Numbered from the stretch's first letter, positions 1-14,293 are shown. The stretch: DNA of 64,000 bases from Lonicera japonica (GCA_021464415.1 CM038470.1:12350394-12414393), one strand, 5' to 3'. A program made the numbers and translations. The notes: generated by a model not told the origin, from the sequence alone.

Positions 1-1385
1 GTAAGCTTTGAAAGCACTACTGATCTGCCTCGTGATCCAAACAGACCTATGAAAAATATACAAGCCATTTAAATTTTACACAAATTTTATGGAATCTTTA
101 TTAAAAAAAATATCTACCTTTCATAAAAGCAAAAGTTACAAGTATCCATCCAAAGATTACTTGAATCCACATTCACGAGACCAATTTTCCAACAAACAAC
201 ACTTGGAAATGCTTATTTTGCATTGCTTCAAACGAGTTACCTAACCTTTTGTAATTCATGAATGACTTGTTTCTTGTCCAAGCATTCCAAGGGCGAGTCT
301 CCAAAAATGTGACTCCATAGCAGAAAAGGGAAAAAAAAAATGCTCTATTGGTAAATTGGAAGAATTATCTATAGATATATTTCACAAATACTATCAAATT
401 TGTGAATAATTTGATACGCGTACCTATAGATATATTTCCCATTATGTTGAATAGATATTAAGGTTCCTGTGGCATTGGATGTATATCCGACGAATCATGA
501 ATGAGGTCTATAGTGTCATATATTTATTTAAAAGTCAACACATCTGTTATTTTTTTGAATTTCCTCTTCTTTCTAGATTATATACTGCATTACTGCTAGA
601 AGCTCCCTTCCAACTGTCCTTCATCTTGACTAGTCGATGTCATCAAGTTTGCAGAAACCACGTCCACCAAGTAGGCTAACCGCTGACTTCCCCATCGTGG
701 AAAGTCTACCCCTATAAAAACGTATGAAGGTAGGTCCACAATTTTTTCTTCTTTCCGAGTTGTGAAATCTGATTTGATTTTTCCTTGGCACAGAACACAC
801 TATTTTCAGTTCTAAAATTTTATAGAGGAAAAATCATATTGGTACACGACAAATTTTTTTTTCAAAATTCCCAATTTCCCCTACTCACTTGGATTCAATT
901 TCAATAATCATCAAAAGAAACACTTGAATGAAACTTCCATGGAGTCCTCTTTCAAACATTGGAAGCAAGTATAGGATGGGGACCCTCGGCCCTGCGATGG
1001 GATTTTAGGGGCGTGGGAGGCAATCTTTAGTTCGTCCATAAAATTTCATTTCGCAAAGGTTTTCTTGTCTCTCTTGGTTTGTGTATGTGGGAGGAGGGTA
1101 ACAAAATCCAGTTTTGGCAAGATTTAGCAATGGATAGCCATATTTTCTACATTTATTTCCTTGTTTTGTTGACTTTCTTTGAATCACGTTGTGTCCGTAC
1201 CTTGTAGTGAAGTCTGTTGTCTCTTTCCCTTCCATTTTGTCTCAAACCTTATGCTTGCGTGCCGACATGTGGCAGGTAAGAAATAGTTCTCTGGGAATTT
1301 TTTTTGTATAAGTTGAGGTCACTGCTGCTCGAGCGTTCTTTTTTGTCTGGAGTTTAGTAAGCTAGATCAGTTGAGCTGGTCACAG
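1..1385. other. Upstream region of the guanylyl-cyclase-like gene
   Basis: I see no convincing coding exon here; the short open frames lack any recognisable domain. The stretch probably holds the promoter and 5' UTR of the + strand gene whose ATG is at 1386. A good TATA-like motif lies about 670 bases before that ATG, which would fit a long or intron-containing 5' UTR. The stretch ending in TCACAG directly before the ATG could be a 3' splice site of such an intron. Confidence 0.4.
711..720 (+). promoter_or_regulatory. Candidate TATA box
   Basis: The motif CCTATAAAAA matches the plant TATA consensus. It is followed by a pyrimidine-rich stretch suitable for transcription start. Assigning it to the guanylyl-cyclase-like gene is inference and requires a roughly 600-base 5' UTR or a 5' UTR intron. 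Confidence 0.3.
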
Positions 1386-4300
1386 ATGTGGCCTTTATAT
1401 CTTCTCCTAAACAAGTTTTTGAAACCTGAAGAACAAAATATTGATGGAGCAGACAGAGATCATTTGAGTTTGGTTGAATCGTACCAATTCAGACAGAGAC
1501 TATACAATGAGAAATACAATGATGCAGTTTTGCCCTGCTCTCGTTTTGTGGAAGTAAGTGAATTTGATTTTGTTCTTACCTTTTCCGTTGGATATATCTT
1601 ATTAGCAATTCCACAGAGACTCTTGTTAATCATCATTTTCTTCAGAATGTATGTACCAAGCAAAGTTTGATCTTAGGGTGTGTTTGATTGCTAGGATGGA
1701 CTTACCCTAGGCAATTCTTTTTCTTGACAAATTCCATGGAAAAACATATAAGGGTGTGTTTGATTGGAAGTATTTTCCATGGAAAATACCCATTTTCCAC
1801 TTGATTTGACAACTTAAGGTGTTTGATTGGCTTTTTTTTCCAGGCAATTCAATTGCCACTTTTGGCTCACACACTTACATTTTCCTTGTAAACAAGGAAA
1901 ATATTTTCTTTGGGGGGGGCTAGTTTTTATTTTCCAGGCAATTGCACGGTTTTCGAGACAACATTTTACCCATTTTCTACACTAAAAATGTTATAACTTA
2001 AACTACAAAATTCAAAATTTAATAAAAATTTTATATTTAAAATCTACTCATCAAGATCAATTAAACAAGATCCATCATGACTATAAAATTATGTAAAAAA
2101 AAATACCCATAATTTTTTCTACATTAAAAATGCCACAATACAACCAATATTTTCCGGGTAGAAAATTAAGGCAATCAAACACATTTAATTACATTTTCCA
2201 TGCAACTCAATTCTAGGCAATTCAATTACCTGGAACTTATTTTCTTTCCATGTAAATTCCATGCTTGCAATCAAACGCACCCTAAAGGTGTTTGATTGTG
2301 TTTATTTTCTAGGTGCAAAATATATGTACTTTTTCCCTGCATTGATACATATTTTCCAAGATTTGGTGTTTGATTGCTTGCTTTTTACCTGGAATTGAAC
2401 TTTTTTTGCATTTGAGCTCTTTTCTACCTTATCCAGAATTCATTTTCCTTGGGGAGGGCAATAATTCAAGTTCCAGCTATTATGCACATTTACTTGTACC
2501 ATGGAATTAGATGGAACTGGAATTGCCTAGAAAATCAGGCAATCAAACACTACCAAAAAGATGGAAAAGTACATATTTTTCTAGTTTTCCAGGGCAAACT
2601 TTGCCAGTCAAGTACACCCTTAATGGTATATTATCTAGAGATAATGTCTTAAATCTTATTATTTCTAGTTTTGAGTTTCTTTTCATTATATCGGTAAAAA
2701 TGTATTCAATAGGTTCCGCACATAAATCAGTCACGCTCATGGGATTGTGGGCTTGCTTGTGTCTTAATGGTTTTGAGAACGCTTGGCGTCAACAGCTGCA
2801 ATATCCAGGAGCTTGAGGAGATCTGCTGTACAACTAGGTGCGTTCTTCTTCCAAAAGATATCCTCTTCTTGTTTTATTCCTTTCTTTAAATTTGTTATTT
2901 GCTTTGAAGGTGCTTTGTTTTGGATAAAATTAGGTCTATGAATCCCTAGAGCTAATGCCGCAAGTATTTTCCTATAAATTATATACTCAAGTTGTGCAGC
3001 TATTTTAAAAGCATTTTGCAATAATATATAGTTTATCTTAAAAAGGTCAAGTATATATATTCTTGAGTAGATTTGTATAAACTGTATATATATTCTCACT
3101 TAATCAGAAGAAAGAGAGAGAAGAAGACTAAGTTATAAATTATAATATTGAGAGCTCTCACAGAAGAAAGAAAATAACCAGTTTTCTATGTATGTGTCTT
3201 TTATCTGTTTATTGGCATTTATGGAAATTCAGTGCAGTCTCATAATTTGAGTCAAGGCTTTTAACCCGGGTTCTCCTTCAAAATGGCTAACCCAAGTTTT
3301 AAATTAGGTTCATTGTTTCCACATATATACCAAGGACCTTCCCATTACATTACTGATGTGGGATATTTTTGGTCGTTTTGTAACCACTTAGGTTTTCCCT
3401 TAAAATTGTTAGCCCAAGTTGTAAATTAGGTTCATCGTTCCCACATATATACCAAGGACCTTCCCATTACACTACTGATGTGAGATATTTTGGGTCCTTA
3501 CAAGGCTAGTATGCAAAACAACAAAGTGGACTTGATTCGCTCCAAATGTATAGTTGTAGAAATAATATCAATAGAAAAGGCGAGTGTGTGATCCAATCAA
3601 TCAAGAAATAGTGGTTCTGTCAAACTTCTTTTTCCTTAGGTAGGGTGAATTATTAATTTTATGTTTTTACACATGAATTTATGAAATAACCAGTTGGGTG
3701 GATTAAGCATCCTTAGTATAGCTTCTCTCTGTAACTGTTTTGTAAGTGACTAATGATGTTTCTTCCTTTTCTTTTCCTGAAGTGTCAAGTTATAAATGAA
3801 ATTGGAAGATCTATAGTTTTTCTTCTATTTTTTTTTTCAGCGTTGGTGATTGATCATGATTCACAGACATGTACTGTATATGTACTTGAGTTACTGTTGT
3901 TGTAGACTCTGGCTCTTTCCTGATCAGCTTTGATGGTCAATACTTACTTATACGAACACACATGCATTAAACAAACATATGCATTTGTTTGTCAGTGATT
4001 AGTAACTGGTGCTATCATTTGAAATTTGTAACGACCCACATATCCAACATCGGTAGTCTTGGTATATATCTAGGTTCAATGGACTTAAAATATAACTTGT
4101 GGTTTTGTGCTAGCCATTTTGGGGACAACCTGTGGCGTCACATATGGATAAGAATTGACCCAGGCCCACTTCCATGTGGATGTGTGTGTGAATCTAACAA
4201 CTAGCTGAAATACCCCACCTTGACAAGGACTAAGGTTTTTTTTTTTTTTTTTTTGGGGTGGGGGGGAGTTAACTACCCACATATTCCACATTTGTATTGT

Positions 4301-7300
4301 AATGCAGTGGTCCTTGGCTTAAATTGTTAAGGCATTTTGGGAGAGAACTGTGGTTTTACAATTCCCCTGAGGAAAGATACGTGCTATTTTTTATGATAAA
4401 ACAAAGGATACGGCATTCACTTAAAAAAATTATGATAAACTTTTCCTTTGTCTCTTGTTTGCAGTGTTTGGACCGTTGATCTGGCATATTTGTTGCAGAA
4501 GTTTTCTGTTACTTTCTCCTACTTCACTGTAACATTAGGAGCAAACCCAAATTTTTCTGGGGAGACATTTTACAAGGTAGTGTTCTTTCTCATAAAAGAA
4601 TTCTTGTAGTATGACTTGCCAATTCCAATCTTTAAGGTTTCTGTTTGGAACTCGCACATACTCTTCAAGTGCTTTATGTGCTGTTTAAAAGTAATTGGGT
4701 TTACAATTGTCAGAAGCATTCCTTATATAGAAAAGCATTGTGTTTGTGTGACTTTTCCAAGGGCTTCTAGTTGAGGAACTGTCTCAGAATATTAGACTGA
4801 AGGATTTATTATATGGATAGTAATAATTAAGGATCTGGCTAATCATGAATGGTTCGTTATGAGACCTTAAATGGGATTATGTAGACATTTGGTGTATATC
4901 TATCATCTTCAATCAATTTTTGTTAATTATGTGCAAGTATCATTGCTAATGGATTTCACCACTTGGATGTTTTTGTACATATATGTACACTAGGAAGCAC
5001 ATAAAATTATAAGAAGTGAACATGTCCTTGTCCTTGTTAGACACATGTCAGACACGTTGTGGATGTGCCTAAGATGTAAATATACATTTAAAACGCATAA
5101 TATATGAAACTATATGTATAAAAGTACCTTGCCTTTTGGATTTTGATTGTTAGAATTTGATATAGTACTGATGTAATTCTTTTGATGAATTTTAAGAGAC
5201 TGCATTTATAGAATATATCATGTGATCTATTTATATACTTGCACATTTGCATATGGTTGTACGTATATTCCTTCAAAAAATATTTTGATAATGGTATGGG
5301 CTTTGCCATGGTGTGTATGCCTCCTTTGACAAATACTTGTGTTGCTTTCTTTACCACCTTACACTCAGATTATTTTACAGGAGCAATTGCCTACTGATCT
5401 AGCACGGGTGGATATGCTATTCCAAAAGGCACGGGACGCTGGAATTAATATAGAGGTACTACCTATTCAATTGAGGATATTTTCCATTAAAAATTTCAGT
5501 AAAAGTACTATTGTCAGTGTACTTTTAGCTTCCTCAACTTATGTAAAACTCATTGATTCAAGTTATTGTTGTGAAAATATGTTGTGTTTAATCCTTTACT
5601 TGCGTGTAATATTTGAGGTTGCAATTAATGTGAAAATTATATTGTGTTTAATCTTTTTAAAAATTTGTTCTTTTGATCTTTTCCATTCAAAATTTTGTAA
5701 TTCTGTGAGAGAAGTAAAATGCATACCCTCTTTTCTTACAGTGCAGGTCAATTAGCGGAAAAGAAATTTCCTTATTGATCTTGTCTGGAAAATATATTGC
5801 AATTGCTTTAGTTGACCAGTACAAATTAAGGTATAGTCTTGCTTGTTCTTTTGCTGATAAAATTCTCCTTTTTTCTAGTTGACAATACTAATATTTTAAT
5901 TAACAGTTACTGTAGCAAGTTTAACATCAATGATCAGTCATATGGCGGTCCTTTTCCTTGTTCTCATAATTTTTTGAATTGTTATTTGTTTATTAAATAT
6001 TCAACTTATTTTGTATGCTTTATTTTCATTGTATGAGTTGTCTAAAACTAAATGATGCAGTTTTACTGTCAGAATGTGAGTTATTTGTAAAGATTTTCTA
6101 ATATTTATATTTTAATTTTTCTTCCTTCTATTTTCTTATGCAGTCGGTCTTGGCTTGAGGATGTTTGTATCCCTGGCCTCTACAGTGGCACCACAAGCTA
6201 CACCGGTGAGGATTGACATTTCAACATGTATTTTTAGTTCTTATATTTGATAGAAAATGGGATATGTAATTAAGTAGATTATTTACTTCTAACGTCCTAA
6301 TTAAAGACCTCCAAATTATTACTGCAATTCTCTTGTGGCTAAAGAAGTATGTATCTTCTGGGTAAATAATTGCTATGGACATGCTCCGTTTAATATAGAA
6401 CTATCTTTAGTGTTCATTCCTTGGGAGTAGATATGGTTTTCAAGCTAATATCTAGGATATACATTGTGGTGAAAATAGGATATTTTCACAGCATTTTGGA
6501 AATTTAATTTTTGAAGGTTAATCTTCTTTTCTTGGGCATTTTGAAAGCGAATGCTACTTGCATATTGCAAGATATTTCACCCTGCGGATCTTTGTGTTTT
6601 TAACTCATCTGTTCCCTCATATTTACCCTTTTTCATTGTGTTGCAACAATATTATTTTTTCAGCATTACTTGATTGGGCTACTATCTGACTTTCTTCCCA
6701 AAATAACTTGCATGATTGAGTTTAAGTTCAGTTCTTGGGTTGCACTGTCTAATCTTTTATCAATAATACCTATGTCCCAAATTAAGACTCCACTTTCCTC
6801 TGAAAAATAAAATAACAAGAATATTACAGTCTGGCTTTTGAATTCATCATCAGCCACTTCAGTGCATACCCATGCCCAAAAAAACTAATATTTTTTTATT
6901 CTTTACAAATTCTACGAACTTTCATATCTATTGATGCATGATTTATTGCAATCTTGTCACCCAGTCTTCTAGTTTTCACTCTTAATTGGGCTTCTTTCCA
7001 TAGGTCACTATGTTGTAATCTGCGGCTATGAAGCTGTTAAAGATGAGTTTGAGATTCGAGATCCTGCAAGCTCTAGGTATCATCTTCTTTTTCCTATCCT
7101 TTAATAAATAAATCTCCTGAGTCATTTGAATATTTGATGCGTGTATGTGTTTGGCAATCCTTTTTTATAGCATTTTCAAACTCAATTTCCCTGTTTTGCT
7201 TGGCTTTTGTTGTTGCCTTTGCTACTTTGCATCCAGTTATTTGTACTTGAGGAGCTCGAATTGATCTTATATGTTGCTCCATAAAAGCTTGTTCTTGACA

Positions 7301-8033
7301 GACCTTTCAGCATATCAGATGTGGATTGAATCAAGGTTAATTTTAAAATCCTAATCAATTTATCAAGAAAATTAGTGAATCGGATCAAGGTCAATCCACG
7401 ATGATATATGCAGAGTGTAAAGCTTTGGTAGGGTAAATTTATCCTACCTAATTGGCCGTCTACGCTGTGCAGTAGGATAACGTAGGACTAAACAGTTTTC
7501 TAAAGTCTGGTTCACTTCTCAATTCTAATATTCTTTTGACTTGCTATTGTACGTGTTTCTTCCGCATTGGATGATACCAATTGACAAGAATTTGAGTATT
7601 TTCGCACAAAGTAGAAAATTGCTATTAATATTGCATTGAACTTCGAAAATTTTTCAGAAAAAACGAGAGGGTCACATCAAAATGTTTGGAAGAGGCCCGC
7701 AAGTCGTTTGGTACCGATGAGGATCTTCTTTTGGTAATCTACCTACATCGTCAATAATTATTCATGCTTTTCATGTACTGTAACAATTATGAGATCATAC
7801 AAAGTTCTGCTATGAAAAGTTGTACTATATGTTTTAACAATTGTACTGTGCTCTAGAGACGGGTCATTTTTTTTGGGCAGTGTGGCCCACCTAAGCATCT
7901 CATCAAATTGCAGTTGAAATTGCTCTAATTCTTATACTTTGCGGGTGTTGAATTGTGAATGCAGATATACCTGGAGAAGGGAGAGAATCAAAACAACCCT
8001 TCATTACAACAGCTATCACTATATCAAAATTAA
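1386..8033 (+). CDS. GC1: Guanylyl-cyclase-like protein, AtGC1 type (Guanylate_cyc_2 family), nine exons, complete
   Basis: Exons read at 1386-1553, 2713-2837, 4465-4576, 5381-5455, 5742-5830, 6144-6205, 7004-7076, 7658-7733 and 7965-8033. All junctions are GT-AG, the phases join, and the product is 282 residues, close to the 274 of Arabidopsis GC1. Exon 1 begins MWPLYLLLNKFL as in the family. Exon 2 carries WDCGLACVLMVL, exon 3 VWTVDLAYLLQKF, exons 6-7 YTGHYVVICGYE and EIRDPASS, and exon 8 KSFGTDEDLLL. Arabidopsis GC1 was reported to make cGMP in vitro. The conserved Cys (WDCG), His (GHYVV) and Asp (RDP) are arranged as in C39-like cysteine peptidases, so true cyclase activity is not certain. 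The protein appears soluble, with no signal peptide or membrane segment. Introns 1 and 2 contain transposon-derived repeats. An in-frame TTG lies upstream, but ATG 1386 matches the family start. Confidence 0.92.
1674..2625. mobile_element. Cluster of nested MITE-like elements in intron 1 of the GC1 gene
   Basis: The clearest unit runs 1751-2283. It opens AGGGTGTGTTTGATTGG and closes with the inverted form (CAATCAAACGCACCCT). A second, shorter unit runs about 2284-2622 with similar ends, and a third left end lies at 1674. No protein is encoded. The core of the 1751-2283 unit is closely repeated at 44614-45403 in the UGT cluster, so this is a dispersed non-autonomous DNA transposon family. Confidence 0.65.
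3282..3495. repeat. Two-copy tandem repeat, period about 122 bp, in intron 2 of GC1
   Basis: The segment containing AAATTAGGTTCAT and CCAAGGACCTTCCCATTAC occurs at about 3282-3375 and again at about 3406-3495 with few differences. It is intronic and non-coding. Confidence 0.75.
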
Positions 8034-8620
8034 ATACTTAATTAGCATATCCTTACTTGGATTGGATTTGGTTGCATCATTCGTAGGGTAAGATTTATTT
8101 TGTGTGTATATATATATGTGTGTGCATATGTATATTTACCGTAGAGGCTGTTTTGGCATGAAGATTGAATTTGGCATTTGGATGTATTGAGCGGTTGGGC
8201 CCAAATCAAGTGAAAGATTTCATGCAGGAATCCATTCATATTTATTATTAAAATAGTAATGCAGCTGGAATTGTACTATGAACTCCTATCTACAAAAGTG
8301 CGCATATAGTTTCAGTGGGAACATTGTATCATGGGGAAGCTTAAAGATATTGCTCCAAATAAATTATTATTATTATTATGTTAAGATTGAGTATTTTTCA
8401 CCACATTGGATAGTGTTTCCTTCAATTTTATCGTAAATATTGATCCTGGGGTTTATTTTTATTTTTTCTAGATTCTCTTATGCTCAACTTTTTATGAGTC
8501 CAGTTTGCAAACGCATTGATTAGTGTGTTGGTTTGTGGTTACTGTTATATCGGTGACTCAATTCAAAACTGCGGGTTATCCCATTCTTTTTAAATTAACG
8601 GTCTCAATTTTTTTAAAGAT

Positions 8621-9170
8621 AGGATAAAAATCAATAAATCTCCTCAAACTATCACTTTTTGGCACTAAATTCTCCTATTTTTTAAAAGTGACAATAAACC
8701 CTCCTGATCTAATTGTCAATGACACTTAACTCCCAAAGTTGACAAATCTATTAAAATACTAACAAAATGGTTGCCATGTGCCTCCAATGTGAGCACTAAT
8801 GAACAAAAATATACCAATCTATTTATTTAAACATAATTTTTTTGAATTATCTTCATTTATTTTATAAAAATACCCGTTAATTATCTTTCATGTTCAACAA
8901 CATAGTGAGTGTTTTATAAAATAGGTTATAAAATATGTGAGAGTAATTTAAAAAATTTATGTTTAAATGGATATATTGGTATATTTTTGTCCATTGGTGT
9001 TCACATAGAATGCACATGACAACCACCGGGTTAGTATTTTAACAGATCTGTCAACTTTGAGGGTTAAATGTCAGTAACTGTTAGATCATGAGGGTTTAGT
9101 GTCACTTTTAAAAAATGAGAGTTTAATGGCAAAAAGTGATAATTTGAAGAGGTTTAATGTTTTTTACCCT
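8621..9170. mobile_element. Foldback MITE, 550 bp, long inverted arms
   Basis: The left end (from AGGATAAAAATC) is the inverted complement of the right end (ending TTTTTTACCCT). The arms pair over about 200 bases each, including the TGACACTTAA-type and AAAAATATACCAATC-type inner blocks. The flanks TTAAAGAT (8613-8620) and TAAAAGAT (9171-9178) look like an 8-bp target duplication with one mismatch. Relatives occur at 15750-15946, 38998-40060 and 51309-53105. It lies 0.6 kb downstream of the GC1 stop and encodes nothing. Confidence 0.75.
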
Positions 9171-9458
9171 TAAAAGATATTTTGAATTTATGGTTGTAAT
9201 TCTTTTTAGGATTTAATAAATTTCATATTCCTCCCTTCCGGATTTTTTGCGTGGAGGGAATTCAATTGTGATAATATAGCACTAGTTATTGGTCAAAGAG
9301 TTAAATGATAAAGCATAAAAGCGTGCATTACATCTAACAAAACATAAAAGTTTCTAACAATTATTTAACTATTTCAAGTACCAAAATTAAGGCTCTTACA
9401 ATTACTCACACTTTTAGGCGATTATCCTTCTCTGCTCATTCATGGCAAATAATAATAT

Positions 9459-9497
<39 letters not shown>

Positions 9498-9888
9498 TTC
9501 CTTTTTCTATTAAACATGTGTGTTCCAACTTTCAAGAACAATCTCCTATAATTTTTTAGTTAATATATATCTATTGTAAGTTGGGTAGGGATGGATGTGG
9601 TATGGGCCAAACAATGGAAGTGAAAAATATATATATATATATATATAAAGACTAAGGATGCATTCGTGCATTAATGGGAGGCATTTTTCCATGAATTTCC
9701 GCTTTGTCCCCTAACATAACATGGTGTTTCTTTTTTCCTTTTCCCTAGAGTACTGAGACATGTAATATTGGTGGATGCACACTAATCCCTATTTATCAAC
9801 ACAAGTACGACGACAACTAATTAAATATTAAAAAGTTTCCAATATTATATGGGAAAGGCAATATAGGAAACGCGATAATCCACTTAGA

Positions 9889-10188
9889 CTCCTTTAGTTC
9901 ATAGAAGGAAAATTAATTTTCTTATTTTTTATATTAAATATTTTTTTTATATTTGATAAAGCATGGAAAGTATATATGTAGAAGTATTGTTGTCCAATTT
10001 TTTTATAATAAATGTTAAAAAATCAAAAGAGAAAATAAATATTCTTTTGAGTTTTGAGCGGAATGACTTTGCCCCCCATTTTTCCCTATGTTATGAAAGT
10101 TTTTTTGAAATTTATACTTACCAAACAAAATAAATGAAAGACTTTTCTTCTATAGGTACTTAAATCCATGAACTAAACAAGACCTTAA
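9889..10188. mobile_element. MITE copy 1 of a ~310-bp family
   Basis: The ends CTCCTTTAGTTCATAG and CCATGAACTAAACAAGA are imperfect inverted repeats. The interior shares long matches, such as GTATTGTTGTCCAA and GAGTTTTGAG followed by GGAATGACTTT, with the element at 10827-11150. Non-coding. Confidence 0.7.
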
Positions 10189-10826
10189 TGTGGGAAGCTT
10201 TTTTGAAACTAAAATCTCGAAAAATGAGATCTTCTAAATATATATATATATATATAAAAGTAAGGGAGTACTCCGTGTCTATAACTAATTAGTTTTAAGT
10301 TATATGCTCAAACAATTTTAAGAAAGCTTAGTTTATTCTTACATTATTCAAAATCATTTTTATTTTGAAATTAATGTATGCTTTAAATTTATTTATGCCT
10401 TTTGTTTTTGTTGTGAGAATGTGTCAATCTTTTTAATTGTCAAATGTTTTATTTTTTTACCATGCCGGTTTGGCTTGGGTAATACTTGGGAGCTATTTAT
10501 TTTGACATCTAAGGTTTTAAAATACGTTTAGTCGTTTTGAAATTCAGACTCGATTATTTAATTTGTTTTTTTAAAAAATAAGTGGCACATAACCCTCTTA
10601 ACACTTAACACTTACTTTTAATGAAGTAAAATTCATTTTTTACACTTAAGCCATTTATTCAAATAAAAACCGTTCAACATTCAGATTTGATATATTCCAA
10701 CAAACAACATATATTCAGATGTGACATTCAAAAGCAAACCAAACGAACTATTAGAATTAGTGCTTAGATTTCAGGATCAGTAATGAGTATTCAAATTCAT
10801 ATAATTATTAAACAAACATACCCTTG

Positions 10827-11150
10827 GGCCTCGTTTGGTTCACGGAAAGGAAATCAATTCTCTTGTCTTTTCTATAGAGGTGAGAAACTAGAGTTCCTGT
10901 TAATTTTCTTTTCTTGTGTTTGGTAAATTATGAAAAGTATTTAAGTAGGGATATTGTTGTCCAAAATTTTTATAATAATTCCTAGGGAATCACAAGGGAA
11001 AATCAATCCCATGAGTTTTGAGAGGAATGACTTTACTCCTACTTTTCTCTCTGTTAGGAAAGTGTTTCCGGAATTTGTGCTTATCAAACAAAAGAAATAA
11101 AATAATTTCTTTTTCTAATTACTCAAATTTATGAATTAAACGAGACATTA
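10827..11150. mobile_element. MITE copy 2 of a ~310-bp family
   Basis: It starts near CCTCGTTTGGTTCACGG and ends ATGAATTAAACGAGAC as an imperfect inverted repeat. It is the same family as 9889-10188, in the same orientation and about 0.9 kb away. Exact ends and target duplications are not resolved by eye. Confidence 0.7.
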
Positions 11151-14100
11151 GTTTATAATATAAGGAAAGGATTTACGATTCATTGGCAAATGCTTACTAT
11201 CTTTTTAATTCTTTCGAAACAAAAATTTTTTTTGTTTGATTTGAGGGTTCAAAACAAACTAAAGAGATCCAAAGGCTCCCAAAGCATCCCCACTCTCTCT
11301 CTCCCTAGGAAAAAATAAAACTCAAATAAAAGTATATACACAACTGACCCTATGAACACACAAACTCTCACTCTCTCTAAAGTCTCTCCTTTCTTCGCAG
11401 TGCATTTTTTTTATTGGAGAACCCTCCATTCTCCCTCTAATCACTTTTTGAGGTTCAGAGGGAAATGAAAAAAAAGAAAAGTAATGAAAAGGGAATGATA
11501 AACAAAAACGTAAAAAAAAAAATGTGACTATTGACACTCTATCAAAGTACTATAATAAAATCTTTAAGAGACATAATATATTTATTTCTCCAAAATTGTG
11601 ATACACAGACTTTTATAATAATTTGAAGAGTGCTTATTAATTGTTACATATAACATTTAAGGAAATATTTTGCGGAGTGTTAATAATTGCGCCTAAAATT
11701 AATTACAGTATTTTTTTGAAGAATATTATCGATGACTAAAATATTGTATGGACACCGGTACGCTTTTTGGCAAAACTTTGACTAAACAACTTAAAAAAAA
11801 GAAGTTATTCAAGAGAAACGTTAAGAGTTCATTTGATTAAAAATTTATAAGAGTTCAAAAGCTACAAAATTATAATTTGGTGAGTTCTTCAATTTAAAAA
11901 TTTGTTGGATGTGGTTCAATAACTTTTTCAAAGAAAAATTGCGATCCTTGAGAGATTATATTTTATCGTCGAAAATTTGTAATCATTAGTCATATAATTT
12001 TATAGTAATCATTCATATTTCATAGTAATCAATAAAGCTATGTAATAATATATACTCTATCTAGGACTTTAATTCTGTATGACAATGCTAAATATTATAC
12101 CGGTAACATTACGTACATGAAACTCAAATATTATTATTGAAATTAGACAGTGTCAATGAAATAATGAGACACGGCATACATACCATTATAGAGTAGTCAA
12201 TAAAGTTATATAATGGTAGACGATATTCCTTTTGTAAGGCTCGGATGCTATGTAACAATAACTAGATACCATCATTTTAACATTTACGAGGAATTGCATT
12301 TTTATAATGTTAAAGTGAATGATCATACATAGGAAGGATTTTAAAATGATCAATTTTTTCGTCCTCAAATACAAACCAACCATTTTAATAAGATAAATTG
12401 ATGAAACTTGGAAAAAATAATTTTCACAAAATTTCTTCAAAAATTCAACTAAAAAAAATCCATTAATTAAACATTTAGGTTCCGTTTAATTGCAAGATGA
12501 AAAAATAAAATATATCGAGTTAATTTTTGTAAAAAAATAAAAAATAAATTAAATGATACATATGTTATCCTCTTGATTTAAAAAAATAAAAAATATTTAC
12601 TCATAAAATAAATAACATTTTTTTTATCTTTTCAATCAAACTATTTAAATTTTCTTTTTTTTAGTCAAAACCTATAATTTTAATGGTCAATACATATATA
12701 TATATATATATATATATATTATTTGTGTGAAACAGCAGCCAATTGAAGTTTGACTACCTTTTCCTTAGATTTCAAAATTTGAAATACACTGCGGGGTCTC
12801 CAAACGACGGTTATGTTTATTGTTCACTGATTTTAGCGGGTACGTTTTCCGACGTAACAATTTTTTCGGGCACATTTGACACAAAACTGAATCGCATTTG
12901 GTCCCTTGTTGAATCTCTCTTCATTAATTTTTTATTTTATTTGACCTTTAAACATTATTTTTGTCCTAATTTAATTGTCACATTTAAAAAAAATAATTAA
13001 AGAAAAATAATAATTGTTCTAAAAAAAATATTAATTTTTAAAAATACCCTTTACTTTTTTTCATAAAAAAAGGTGGTGGGACCTAAAATAAAAAAAGTAA
13101 TGAGAGCTTAAAGAGTAATATTAAAAATAACAAAAAGCGTTATAATTAATGAACTGCTAAATATAGAAAGTGAAAAATAATTTTAGAACATCTAAAAATA
13201 AAAGAGTGGACAATTAAATTAAGACAGAAAAAGTATCAACTAAGGATTTATTATTTAATTTTTAAAAATTGAATATAAATTTAACAATATTTTATTTATA
13301 AATACTAAATAATAAACATATACTCAATCATTAAAAATCAAATAAACATGTGCCTAACTTACACATTTCATGCCTACCTTAACCATTAAACATTTAAACC
13401 AACCCTTAACTTAGAGAAAGTTTTATTTAAAGATGGTATTTTGTTAAACTCTTGTAAACTAATATAAAAAAAAACAGAAATTATTTTGAGGAATTACCGT
13501 TTCGTTGAGTAAATTAAAAATAAATATATTAAGTGGGGATGTATAAATGATGACAGGTGGCGACTCCAGTTACATAGGACAAATGTCTAGAAGTCTAGAA
13601 GTCAAGAACTACTGAGCCATAGCTGCTCTTTGATAGAAATCTTTAGTTTTGTATCCAAAAATTAATTTTATTTTCTTTTTTATAAACTTTTAAAATATCA
13701 TAATTTAAATTTAAAAATTAGATTTTAAAAAAATATATTTAAAAATAATTTATCAAGATTTATGAAATAAAATTTATTATAACTATTTTTTGAATTTTTT
13801 TTCATAATTTTTTTTCAATTATTTTAAAGAACTCTAATAAAAATTAAATTAAATTCAACACAATTTTTTAACTTACTTTTATATTTTATAATAAAAAAAT
13901 TCAAAATTTAACTTAAAACATCTATCAAACATAAACATAGTGTTCCAATTTTGTAAAAATTTTATTAAAAAATTCAAAAAAAATTTAACGGGCGAGTTAA
14001 CCTCTTTTTTTTTTTTTTTTTTTTTCTCTCTCTCATTCTGTAAAAAAAGAAAAATTCAAACTACAAAAAATAATCAATAACCCCCCCTCCCTCTCTCTCT

Positions 14101-14293
14101 GTTTTGAAAAATTGTATTGTCCATCTTCTTTCTCTCTCCTCCCTCTTTCCCCCCCTTTTTCTTTAATTTCCTCCATCTCCCTTCAGTCACATCAAAACTC
14201 ACCCACTTCTGCCATAAATCCATTCTCCAAACTCTGCCAAAATTCAAAACCCATCTCCCTTCTCTGCTTCTCTGTCTCCTCTGTTTTCTTCGC

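Larger units (their letters stand above)
9171..14293. other. Intergenic region with MITEs and AT microsatellites, no gene seen
   Basis: No open frame here has recognisable domain content. It holds (TA)n runs near 9466-9493, 9629-9647 and 12693-12719, two related MITEs (listed separately), and a CT-rich stretch at 14010-14160 that is typical of the core promoter and 5' UTR of the gene starting at 14294. Confidence 0.6.
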
